Shown: one piece after another, positions 44,050 through 50,806 of the stretch | How positions within the stretch are numbered: position 1 is the stretch's first letter | Layout of the letters: each line of letters opens with the position of its first letter | Assembly: GCF_016909155.1 (NCBI RefSeq) | Contig: NZ_JAFBFG010000022.1 | Location: 1-50,806 of the forward strand | DNA: 50,806 nucleotides | DNA from: Chryseomicrobium aureum | GTDB taxonomy: Bacteria > Bacillota > Bacilli > Bacillales_A > Planococcaceae | Direction of reading: 5' to 3' | Made by a program: the position numbers and the translations under genes | The notes under the pieces: generated by a model | Databases searched by the model: none | Told to the model about the DNA's origin: nothing | The model's input: the letters and a program-made list of their open reading frames with translations, nothing else

Positions 44050-45297
44050 ATGGAGACAAATATTCTGAAACTAATTTTCTTTGATTGCAATCGTCACTGG
44101 GAGAAGTTTTTGAACAAGAACGGAAGACGAATCAGACCGGTGGTCTTAAAAGAGATAAAGAGGTTCCAAGGGTGCGGAAAGATAGTCAACGGATTCAAAC
44201 TGTTTGTCTGTGAAGGCTGTAATAATACGAAGAAGGTTGCGTATCGCTGCAAAGGAAGATTTTGCACGACATGCTCAGTTGGTGAGAGTGAGGAATGGAG
44301 CCGGATCTTAGCGAATGAAGTGATACAGGTGAACCATCGCCATGTGATCTTCACAATCGATGAAGGCCTGCGCGATGTGTTCCTATTACACCGGCACCTG
44401 CTCAAAGAGATGATGGATGAGGCTGCCCGACTCCTCAAAGAATTCTTCTGGAAGAAGGCGAAGCTAGAGCCAGGAATCATTTCGGGGCTCCATACATTTG
44501 GTTCTCGGGTCAACTTCAACCCTCATGTCCATATGCTCGTCACGATGGGTGGCATCAATTCTAAGGGAGAATATGTGAACTATGATTTCCTGCCTTTTGC
44601 GATGTTGAGAAAACAGTGGCAGACAGTGGTATTAAAATTGATTCGTAAGAATCTGAGTCCGAAAGAAAAGAAGCAAGTCCAATCCAGATTACAGGCCGCC
44701 TACAACAACAATGGAGACGGTTTCTATGTCCATGCCCCAAAGCAGAAGGGGAAGATTCAAGAACAGTTGCGCTATATTGGTCGTTATATGCGACGACCAG
44801 CGATCGGTCTCAATCGTGTTGTGGCATATGATGGTGAGATGGTCACTTTCACATATAAGGACAAGACCGACGGTCTTGAGAAGACGGAAATCGTGACAGC
44901 CGAAGAGTTTATCACAAGGTTGATCAGACATATCCCAGATGAGCAGTTTAAGACAATCCGACATTACGGCATGTATTCAAGAAGACGGAAGGCGAAAGTT
45001 AAAGCACTGCTTACAAAATGGCAGAAACAGGTCAAACAATGGTTTGTGAAGACGGGAGCGAAGCTCCGTAGACGAAACTGGCGTGAGAAGTTCTTGGTCA
45101 ACAATCAGTCAGATCCTTTGGTGTGCCCAAAGTGCGAGAACCATTTCGTGTTCAAGGGAGAGGTCTGTCTACAGGATGGTCTACTGACGATTCGGATTGC
45201 CCTATGCGATAATACAAGGAACTACTTAGAGAGGGTGATCAGCTATCTCACCAGTCAGCAAGGTCAGAAAGAAAAAGAAAAAAGCCAGTTCGCCTAA
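44050..45297 (+). CDS. tnpA: IS91-family transposase
   Basis: 415-aa rolling-circle transposase. N-terminal zinc ribbon with Cys pairs (VCEGCNN, CKGRFCTTC, about 54-78), HUH motif NPHVHMLVTMGG (about 158-169) and the catalytic Tyr region RYIGRYMRRPAIGLNR (about 239-254). A second Cys pair CPKCENHF lies near the C-terminus. Intact length for the family. It nicks single-stranded DNA at oriIS and moves by one-ended transfer. Start ATG 44050, right after the left-end hairpin. Confidence 0.9.
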   Translation: METNILKLIFFDCNRHWEKFLNKNGRRIRPVVLKEIKRFQGCGKIVNGFKLFVCEGCNNTKKVAYRCKGRFCTTCSVGESEEWSRILANEVIQVNHRHVIFTIDEGLRDVFLLHRHLLKEMMDEAARLLKEFFWKKAKLEPGIISGLHTFGSRVNFNPHVHMLVTMGGINSKGEYVNYDFLPFAMLRKQWQTVVLKLIRKNLSPKEKKQVQSRLQAAYNNNGDGFYVHAPKQKGKIQEQLRYIGRYMRRPAIGLNRVVAYDGEMVTFTYKDKTDGLEKTEIVTAEEFITRLIRHIPDEQFKTIRHYGMYSRRRKAKVKALLTKWQKQVKQWFVKTGAKLRRRNWREKFLVNNQSDPLVCPKCENHFVFKGEVCLQDGLLTIRIALCDNTRNYLERVISYLTSQQGQKEKEKSQFA

Positions 45298-45313
45298 GGC
45301 GAGACCAGCTAAA

Positions 45314-45511
45314 GTGAAATATATCTGTCTACTCTGTGAGACGACCGAACTTATACCATACGATGTGGTCCGAGAGATGGACCGCATGGATCAAGGTGGT
45401 GACCAGAGCGTCGCCCCTATGTTTGAATGTGAGCATTGTGGTGCCAGTATGTATCCGGAATCGTACATCGGTATATCTGGGATACACTATAAATTCTCGG
45501 ATATGAAGTAA
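45314..45511 (+). CDS. Small Cys-rich accessory protein of the IS91-like element
   Basis: 65-aa protein with two CxxC-like pairs (CLLCETTE at the start, CEHCGASMYP near 42-51), a probable zinc ribbon. GTG start 16 bp after the transposase stop; the ribosome site is weak. It lies inside the element, before the right-end hairpin, so it travels with it. Possible role in controlling or aiding the transposase. Confidence 0.65.
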   Translation: MKYICLLCETTELIPYDVVREMDRMDQGGDQSVAPMFECEHCGASMYPESYIGISGIHYKFSDMK

Positions 45512-45512
45512 A

Positions 45513-45632
45513 TCAAAAAGGTCCGGCCAGGTTTATCGGCCGGATTTTCTTATTTAATAAAGCATCCATATGCTCTTTTGACTTCATTTCTTCAACTGGA
45601 AAATACTGATTTAATTTTTCATACCAATTCAT
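45513..45632 (-). pseudogene. 5' fragment of a GNAT acetyltransferase gene
   Basis: On the reverse strand a good site AAAGGAGACAAATT precedes ATG 45632. The first 28 codons (MNWYEKLNQYFPVEEMKSKE and on) match the N-terminus I associate with a Bacillales GNAT family. From codon 29 the frame enters the IS91-like right end and stops at 45513. The rest of the gene is not found left of the element, so it was lost. The fragment of 39 codons may still be expressed but cannot be active. Confidence 0.75.
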
Positions 45633-46392
45633 AATTTGTCTCCTTTATTTTTCAAATGCCCTGCTGATTTTGTTTCTGGAGTCTTAATGGGTTTGCCATT
45701 CTGGAGTTTAATATAGAGGTAAATATGGAGTATCAAAATCTTAGCTTTAAGTTTAAATTTAAATTTAAATTTTTTAGCCACAAAACAAAAAGAACGCATA
45801 TTCTTATCGAACTTGCGTCGTTAATAAGTATATCATATTAAAAATCACTTTACACTTTACTAGATTCTACGCGGTCCAGCACAACATCAGAGAAATGTTA
45901 AAACTTTTTGAAGTAATTCTATTTATATACTTACCTTCCGCAAATTATAATCGACGCCTATATCTTCATCTCATAATATAGCGTGAATATGTATAAACAT
46001 TCCTCTATTTACTAAAATTTCACGCATACTTGAAATTTACAATTGTACTATGATTGCATAACAACTAGTGGGATTTCGGGAAATGCAATTTACATAATAA
46101 AAGAAAAATTGTGTTAAAATGGTTCTTTATATAGGATTAGTTCAAAAATAGCCATTTTTTAGGTTGAAATAGTTCGGTTAATATTATCTTTATTAATATA
46201 TTAAAAGAACGGAGGACAATAATGGATGAATTGACTGATGCCCCGTAATCCCACAGATAAAAAATAATGGAGCCGTATTCGTCAATCATTGTGACGGCTT
46301 TTTATGGTTTTCACCCTAGTTTGAAGGGTATTGGCATAGAAGAGAGTAAAGTCGATTAAATGTCTTTAGTATAGGAAGGAAGTGAGCAACAA
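45633..46392. other. AT-rich gap with gene remnants and a terminator
   Basis: About 760 bp, very AT-rich (for example TTTAAATTTAAATTTAAA near 45752). I see no intact gene. GAACGGAGGACAATA (46207-46221) followed by ATGGATGAATTGACTGATG is a good start site, but the frame stops after 8 codons, so it looks like a gutted gene. An intrinsic terminator follows at 46271-46306 (stem AGCCGT / ACGGCT, T5). Confidence 0.6.
46271..46306 (+). terminator. Intrinsic terminator
   Basis: Stem AGCCGT / ACGGCT (46271-46276 with 46294-46299), with GTCA/TGAC pairing inside, then TTTTTA. It lies about 90 bp before the CaCA gene. Confidence 0.7.
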
Positions 46393-47349
46393 TTGACTTA
46401 TCTTTTATTATTGGTAGGATTTGCTCTTTTAGTTAAGGGAGCTGATTATTTTGTGGAAGGCGCTTCAAAAATAGCGCAAAGCTTGAGGGTGTCGCCTTTA
46501 TTGATCGGCTTGACGATTGTCGCATTCGGTACAAGCGCGCCGGAAGCGTCGGTCAGTTTTATCGCAGCGTTCGAAGGAAACAGTGATGTGGCGATCGGGA
46601 ACGTCGTCGGCAGTAACATCTTCAACATCACTTTCATCTTAGGGGTGACAGCCCTCGTTTTCCCTCTGCTGGTCCAGAGTGAGACGATCCGGAAAGAAAT
46701 TCCCTTCGCCTTACTGGGCTCCGTTGCCTTGCTGCTGCTCATCAGCGACATTCAACTTCAGGCGTTGGACAGCAATCTCATCACAAGAACAGAAGGCATT
46801 ATGCTGCTGCTATTCTTCGCGGTTTTCCTTTACTATATCTTCGAAGTGGCAAGGAAAGATCGCCTGAACACAGAAGAAAATCCCGTTGACTCGGCGAACA
46901 TATCCAAGTTGAAAAACTCGCTCTTAACAATCGGCGGACTTGCCGGCATCGTGTTCGGCGGCACCCTCGTCGTCGACAACAGTATCGAGATCGCTCTTGC
47001 ACTCGGTATGAGCGAGACTTTGGTCGGCTTAACGATAGTTGCCGTAGGTACTTCGCTTCCTGAGCTCGTCACCTCTGTAACCGCAGCTTTGAAGAAGCAG
47101 GTGGACATTGCTCTGGGGAATATCATCGGCAGTAATATCTTCAACATTTTCTTCATCTTAGGAACCTCAGCAGCCATCAGTCCTTTAACTGTCGATTCGA
47201 AGATATTTTCGGATGTATGGCTGATGATCGGTGTGACAGTCCTTGTGATAATCCTTGCGAGAACCAAGTACAAGATTTCAAGGATCGAAGGTTCGGTTTT
47301 AGCCGTCATTTATATCGTTTATGTCGTTTATATTATTTTGAGAAATTAA
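46393..47349 (+). CDS. Calcium/sodium antiporter (CaCA family, YrbG-like)
   Basis: 318-aa membrane protein with ten or so spans. Both alpha-repeats are present: GTSAPEASVSFIAAFEGN with GNVVGSNIFNI (about 47-80), and GTSLPELVTSVTAALKKQ with GNIIGSNIFNI (about 219-252). It exchanges cations across the membrane, probably Na+ for Ca2+. The start is TTG 46393 behind AGGAAGGAAGTGAG. GC content and codon choice are clearly higher than the flanks, which suggests recent transfer. Confidence 0.9.
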   Translation: MTYLLLLVGFALLVKGADYFVEGASKIAQSLRVSPLLIGLTIVAFGTSAPEASVSFIAAFEGNSDVAIGNVVGSNIFNITFILGVTALVFPLLVQSETIRKEIPFALLGSVALLLLISDIQLQALDSNLITRTEGIMLLLFFAVFLYYIFEVARKDRLNTEENPVDSANISKLKNSLLTIGGLAGIVFGGTLVVDNSIEIALALGMSETLVGLTIVAVGTSLPELVTSVTAALKKQVDIALGNIIGSNIFNIFFILGTSAAISPLTVDSKIFSDVWLMIGVTVLVIILARTKYKISRIEGSVLAVIYIVYVVYIILRN

Positions 47350-47657
47350 ACGGCAGAGTTATAGATAGGGGCTGTCCCAAAAGGTCGTGAAAATGACTTT
47401 CAGGGGCTGTCCCTTTTTACATTCAAATGATAATGGATTCACCATGCATTTAATTTAAAGAAATGAAAGTGCGTGTGACAGAGGGAGGATTCGAATAAAA
47501 CCGATTCACTTTTGACATAATGTCTATCGCAATTTAAAGTTTAATTAGACATCATTATATTCACTGGATAATATTTATCTAATGAAATCTGGTGAGAGTA
47601 AACGATCCTGGAGACTGGAAATGCATTTCTCCAGTTCTTTATTATCTGAAGGGAGAA
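47350..47657. other. Gap between antiporter and exporter genes
   Basis: About 300 bp. AGGGGCTGTCCC occurs twice (about 47366 and 47399) around an AAGGTC...GACTTT hairpin followed by TTTTTA, a likely terminator of the antiporter gene. Near 47609-47636 an inverted repeat CTGGAGA / TCTCCAG surrounds AAATGCATTT, about 20 bp before the next start; it could be an operator. Confidence 0.55.
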
Positions 47658-48686
47658 ATGGATATCACTTTTGGTCCTCGCATTTTTAAAACTGGCGTAG
47701 CAGTTATAATTGCCATATACATATGTGGATTTTTCGGATTGGACAACATTGCGTTTGCAGCTGTTGCAGCTATTTTAGCTGTACAGCCATCGCTATACCG
47801 GACTTGGAAGCACTTGCCTGATCAATTGATCACAAATACGCTGGGTGCATCCATCTCGTTGTTTTTCATCTATTTTTTAGGCGAAAATCCTATCACCATC
47901 GGTTTAGTTATCATGATCATGATTTCATTAAGCTTGAAATTAAAAATGGATAGCACAATTCCGCTAACTCTTGTAACGGTAGCTGCGATCATGACTTCCG
48001 GTGCAGGTGAGGATTTGTACTTTGCCCTGGAAAGATTTTCGGTTATTTTAATAGGAACGATTTCTGCTATATTAGTTAATCTCGTTGTTTTTCCACCGAA
48101 ATATAAAAAGAGCTTTTCAACTAACATCCACTCAGCTTTTCAGCAAATGTCATTATTATTAAGGACTGCAATTTCAAATGAGCTGACAGAAGGTTCCTAT
48201 CAGGATCTTTCCCGTAACTTTAAGAAAGAACTTGAAAACTTAGTGGAGCAATTCAAATTGTTTGATGAGGAAAGAATCAAGTTCGGAAAATCACGAACAA
48301 AGCAATTGAATGACAGGGAAATGATTGTTTTCAGGCAGATGCTGAAGACATTAGAAGAAGGGAATCAGCTTCTCGAAAAAATTGATGACCACTACTTTCA
48401 GAGTAAGTCTGAAAAAAGCGTCAATCAGTTATTTGATCAGTACCTGGAAGAATTGATTAAATATCACGAGTATCTATTTTTGAAATATCAAGGCAAGATC
48501 AAAGAATTTCAGCATTCAGACGCAGATATGTTAAACCGAAGAAACGAATTTTATGATTCAGTGCTTTCCCTGTCTAAAGAAAACCAGGAGAAAAACATTC
48601 GATTAATGATTGTAGCATCCGCTCTTTTTGACTATACATTCCATCTCCACCGCCTGGATCAGCTGCTGAACCAGTCGCAAAAATAA
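47658..48686 (+). CDS. Aromatic acid exporter/FUSC family membrane protein
   Basis: 342-aa protein. The N-terminal 150 residues have about five or six spans with the ArAE_1 pattern FGPRIFKTGVAVIIAIYICG (about 5-24) and FAAVAAILAVQPSLYRTWKH (about 31-50). The C-terminal half is cytoplasmic and helical/coiled coil, as in the YgaE/DUF939 group. Substrate unknown. The ATG at 47658 follows GAAGGGAG; an upstream start at 47592 has no site. A terminator follows at 48729. Confidence 0.88.
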   Translation: MDITFGPRIFKTGVAVIIAIYICGFFGLDNIAFAAVAAILAVQPSLYRTWKHLPDQLITNTLGASISLFFIYFLGENPITIGLVIMIMISLSLKLKMDSTIPLTLVTVAAIMTSGAGEDLYFALERFSVILIGTISAILVNLVVFPPKYKKSFSTNIHSAFQQMSLLLRTAISNELTEGSYQDLSRNFKKELENLVEQFKLFDEERIKFGKSRTKQLNDREMIVFRQMLKTLEEGNQLLEKIDDHYFQSKSEKSVNQLFDQYLEELIKYHEYLFLKYQGKIKEFQHSDADMLNRRNEFYDSVLSLSKENQEKNIRLMIVASALFDYTFHLHRLDQLLNQSQK

Positions 48687-48728
48687 GGTAAATAATTTAT
48701 TTAGTCCGGATTGAGTAAAAGGAATAAT

Positions 48729-48768
48729 AAGGAGCAGTGCCAGGGAAGTTACTGGCGCTGCTCCTTTC
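48729..48768. terminator. Intrinsic terminator
   Basis: 13-bp stem with one G-U/mismatch (48731-48743 with 48752-48764), A-run before and T-rich after. It can serve the exporter gene and the convergent remnant. Confidence 0.85.
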
Positions 48769-48947
48769 TAATTTATCTTCCCCAACTCATCCAACAGCGC
48801 TCTCCGTTTCGGATACATGAACTGCAGCTCTTCAATCAACCCTGCCGCTGATTCTGTAAGATGTTCCACAAACTCCCGCTCAAAATAATCAAGCCCGCGG
48901 TTATAAAGCTTCGCCGGCACCTGTTTTTTCAGATTGCTTAAGTTTAT
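48768..48947 (-). pseudogene. Decayed SWIM zinc-finger protein gene
   Basis: 59-codon remnant on the reverse strand. INLSNLKKQVPAKLYNRGLD resembles the N-terminus of Bacillales SWIM zinc-finger proteins, and IEELQFMYPKRRALLDELGK resembles their C-terminus, so the middle (several hundred codons, including the zinc finger) is gone. A perfect ribosome site AGGAGGAATTCTC precedes ATA where ATG is expected. Both start-codon loss and internal deletion show that it is inactive. Confidence 0.6.
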
Positions 48948-49139
48948 GAGAATTCCTCCTGGGTTGATGATAACGTGTTGAGGTGTGGGGTTGAATAGGG
49001 AGTTCTTTTGGGGAGGATGACGGTCTATAGGGAAGAAAATATCTTCTATTAGGTTGCGGCTGCATATGCGGGGGGCATTTCTGTGAATTTCATGTGTTTT
49101 TGAGGGGTTTAGGGTAGCTTTCTGCATAGGCGTGAATTC
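48948..49139. other. Gap before the SIR2 gene
   Basis: About 190 bp without a gene on the forward strand. It is G-rich on the forward strand, unlike the AT-rich gene that follows, and ends in coding-like sequence: the SIR2 frame is open back to 49113. No clear promoter seen. Confidence 0.45.
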
Positions 49140-50684
49140 TTGAAACCACTACTAAATAAAGCTGATGCTCTCTCGTTCCTTTTTATTGGATCTGGTTTTT
49201 CAAGAAGGTATTTAAATATTCCTACTTGGGAAGACTTACTTAGACATATAGCCACAATTACATATGATGATAAATATGGATTCATCAGGGCAGAGAATGA
49301 GGCTTCAAAAAAATATAATAAAGACTCAAATTACAATAAGTACATGACTTACTTGTGTGATATTATCTCAGATGATTTGGACAAAACTTGGTATACAAGC
49401 GACAAATTCAAAGATAATAGGAATAAATATGAGGACTTAATCCTTCATCAACATGTACCACCTATAAAAATCGAGATTTCTGAGTACATAAATAGTTTCA
49501 GTGAATACCTACCTGGTATAGAACAAGAATTAGAGTCTCTAAATAAATTATCGACACACTCCATTTCTGGTTTAATTACTACTAATTATGACAATCTTCT
49601 CGAACGAATATTCGGTTATGAAACTTATACTTCTCAAGAGGAAATTTTATTTCACTCAAAATATGATGTGGGGGAAATATACAAGATTCATGGTAGTAGT
49701 ACCTTCCCTGAATCTATCTTAATTAGTACAGCTGACTATTTGAAAATTGAAGAAAAGCACAAATATATTTCTGCAAAACTTTTAACTATTTTCTTAGAAC
49801 ACCCTATATTTTTTATAGGTTATTCTATTGGAGATGAAGATATACGTAGCATTTTAAATGATATTCAAATTTGTTTAAATACTGAACAATTAAAAGAAAT
49901 AGCTAATAGATTATTTTATGTGGTATGGGATCCAGATGAAGAATTCTATAGAGAGTCAAAGTATACTATTACTTTTGATTCTGGAAAGTCTTTAACCATC
50001 AGGCAAATAGTTTTAGGTAATTATTCTTTTTTATACGATGAATTAGCACAAAATAAATCAAAATATCCGATTAAAATGCTGCGACATGTAAAAGAAGATA
50101 TGTATAATTTACTACTTACAAACGACCCCGACCAAAGAATGATGTTATCTTTACCCTCTGATAATATGACTGCTGAAGAATTAAAAAAAATTGAATTTGT
50201 TTATGGTTTTGGAATGATGGAACGAGCAAAAAATGGATATAGAATAGTTTCAACTGATGAAATATATGAAGATATAATTTTTGATAATGGAAATTTTCAT
50301 AATGATTTATTAGTAGCTGAAACACTCCCGTATGCTTTGAGCAAGAGTGGAGGTTTCTTACCTACTAGAAAATATACTTCTCAATTTAATTTTGATGAAT
50401 TACCAGAAGCAGTAAAAAATAATTGTTTACGTTTTAACTCAATACAAAAAATCTTATCACATTCACTTTGGCTGAAAAAATCACGTTTATCTCATGATAA
50501 AACATTTGAAGAAGCCTTAAATGGTAATGAAAAAAATATAAATTTAGCATTGGTAAACTACACAAAAAACAGTATTGAAGATTTAGGAGGCTATCTAAAA
50601 ACAGCTTTAAAAGAAAAGAATTATAAAACAAACACTGATTTAAGAAGGCTTATTAGAATCTATGACTTTGTTAAATATTCATAA
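49140..50684 (+). CDS. SIR2-domain protein, probable antiphage NADase
   Basis: 514-aa protein of very low GC. SIR2_2-type domain: LFIGSGFSRRY (G-loop, residues about 14-24), TTNYDNLLERI from T147 with N149, KIHGSS with H184 as catalytic His, and FFIGYSIGDEDIRSIL near 222-237. The C-terminal 200 residues are helical and unrecognised; they may sense the invader. Such proteins deplete NAD+ during phage infection (SIR2 proteins of defence systems such as DSR, Nezha and Thoeris). The start is uncertain: TTG 49140 has no ribosome site and the frame continues upstream (RREF before L), so the 5' end may be altered. Confidence 0.82.
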   Translation: MKPLLNKADALSFLFIGSGFSRRYLNIPTWEDLLRHIATITYDDKYGFIRAENEASKKYNKDSNYNKYMTYLCDIISDDLDKTWYTSDKFKDNRNKYEDLILHQHVPPIKIEISEYINSFSEYLPGIEQELESLNKLSTHSISGLITTNYDNLLERIFGYETYTSQEEILFHSKYDVGEIYKIHGSSTFPESILISTADYLKIEEKHKYISAKLLTIFLEHPIFFIGYSIGDEDIRSILNDIQICLNTEQLKEIANRLFYVVWDPDEEFYRESKYTITFDSGKSLTIRQIVLGNYSFLYDELAQNKSKYPIKMLRHVKEDMYNLLLTNDPDQRMMLSLPSDNMTAEELKKIEFVYGFGMMERAKNGYRIVSTDEIYEDIIFDNGNFHNDLLVAETLPYALSKSGGFLPTRKYTSQFNFDELPEAVKNNCLRFNSIQKILSHSLWLKKSRLSHDKTFEEALNGNEKNINLALVNYTKNSIEDLGGYLKTALKEKNYKTNTDLRRLIRIYDFVKYS

Positions 50685-50806
50685 TAAAAGTGACATCAAA
50701 GTAGTTTCAGCTGTTAATGCTGATTAAAAACGTCAATTTGTTGACGGTATTGTTTGTCCAGGAATTGACGGATATAATGTCCTTAACAAACCTGAAGAAA
50801 GGAAAA
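50685..50806. other. Right edge, no certain gene
   Basis: 122 bp. A 21-codon frame overlaps the SIR2 end (50662-50727 region), and two frames are open to the window edge, one from an ATG at 50716-50718. None has a clear ribosome site. A SIR2 partner gene, such as a HerA-type ATPase, could follow outside the window. Confidence 0.4.

Larger units (their letters stand above)
44015..45549 (+). mobile_element. IS91-like (HUH/Y2) insertion element
   Basis: Contains an IS91-family transposase and a small accessory gene. A perfect 8-bp hairpin CCATGAAC / GTTCATGG (44017-44024 with 44030-44037) marks the left (terIS-like) side. A hairpin CCGGCC / GGCCGG (about 45523-45543) lies near the right (oriIS-like) end. 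No terminal inverted repeats or target duplication are seen, as expected for rolling-circle elements. The right end abuts the 5' part of an acetyltransferase gene. Confidence 0.75.

Noticed and set aside
50662-50806. A further defence gene at the right edge
   Set aside because: Two frames are open to the end, but neither has a ribosome site and the visible part is too short to judge.

Overview
The window looks like chromosome of a low-GC Gram-positive of the order Bacillales. Most genes and their order match the yus/yur/yun/yut/yum region of Bacillus subtilis: a yusE-like thioredoxin, metNIQ, sufCDSUB, yunF-yunE-yunD, lipA-yutD, yutE-yutF, yuzB, yutJ, yuzD, yutI, yutM and yumB. Codon use, the dispersed repeats and the extra clusters suggest the Planococcaceae more than Bacillus itself, but that is inference.

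Layout. 0.5-3.6 kb: thioredoxin-like gene, then the methionine ABC importer metNIQ behind a SAM-I riboswitch with its terminator. 4.0-9.3 kb: complete sufCDSUB Fe-S assembly operon with a good promoter and a Fur-box-like sequence. 9.7-12.7 kb: yunF-yunE-yunD-like operon. 12.9-14.8 kb: lysine riboswitch, terminator and an NhaC-family transporter (predicted lysine carrier). 14.9-16.2 kb: lipA-yutD. 16.3-24.5 kb: divergent nine-gene cluster holding two flavin disulfide/quinone-type oxidoreductases, a CDP-alcohol phosphatidyltransferase, a DUF1499 protein, a TVP38 membrane protein and a four-gene YnjBCD-like ABC importer. Its genes overlap tightly and its joint function is unknown. 25-29.3 kb: conserved housekeeping genes, including NifU-like and HesB/IscA-like Fe-S proteins.

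At 29,228-42,355 a 13,057-bp integrative element sits in the 3' end of the yutM (HesB/IscA) gene. It is bounded by perfect 71-bp direct repeats. The element supplies a replacement 3' end, so the host gene still encodes a full protein, and the displaced native end lies beyond attR. It carries a tyrosine integrase at attL, a CI-like repressor with a divergent promoter and two operators, two families of iteron-like repeats, a P-loop helicase-like protein, a second HTH protein, a Cys-rich VLP protein, a run of coupled unknown genes, a terminase-small-subunit-like protein without any large subunit, capsid or tail gene, a repeat-rich noncoding stretch, and a second short tyrosine recombinase at attR. 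This layout resembles phage-inducible chromosomal islands (phage satellites). It is the best candidate here for an undescribed system.

The chromosome resumes with yumB (NDH-2). From 44 kb the DNA is accessory: an IS91-like (HUH/Y2) element that truncates an acetyltransferase gene, a higher-GC CaCA antiporter, an aromatic-acid-exporter/FUSC-type membrane protein, a decayed SWIM zinc-finger gene, and an AT-rich SIR2-domain protein of the kind used in antiphage defence. Three copies of a roughly 90-180 bp palindromic repeat and two 21-bp-period tandem arrays lie between transcription units.
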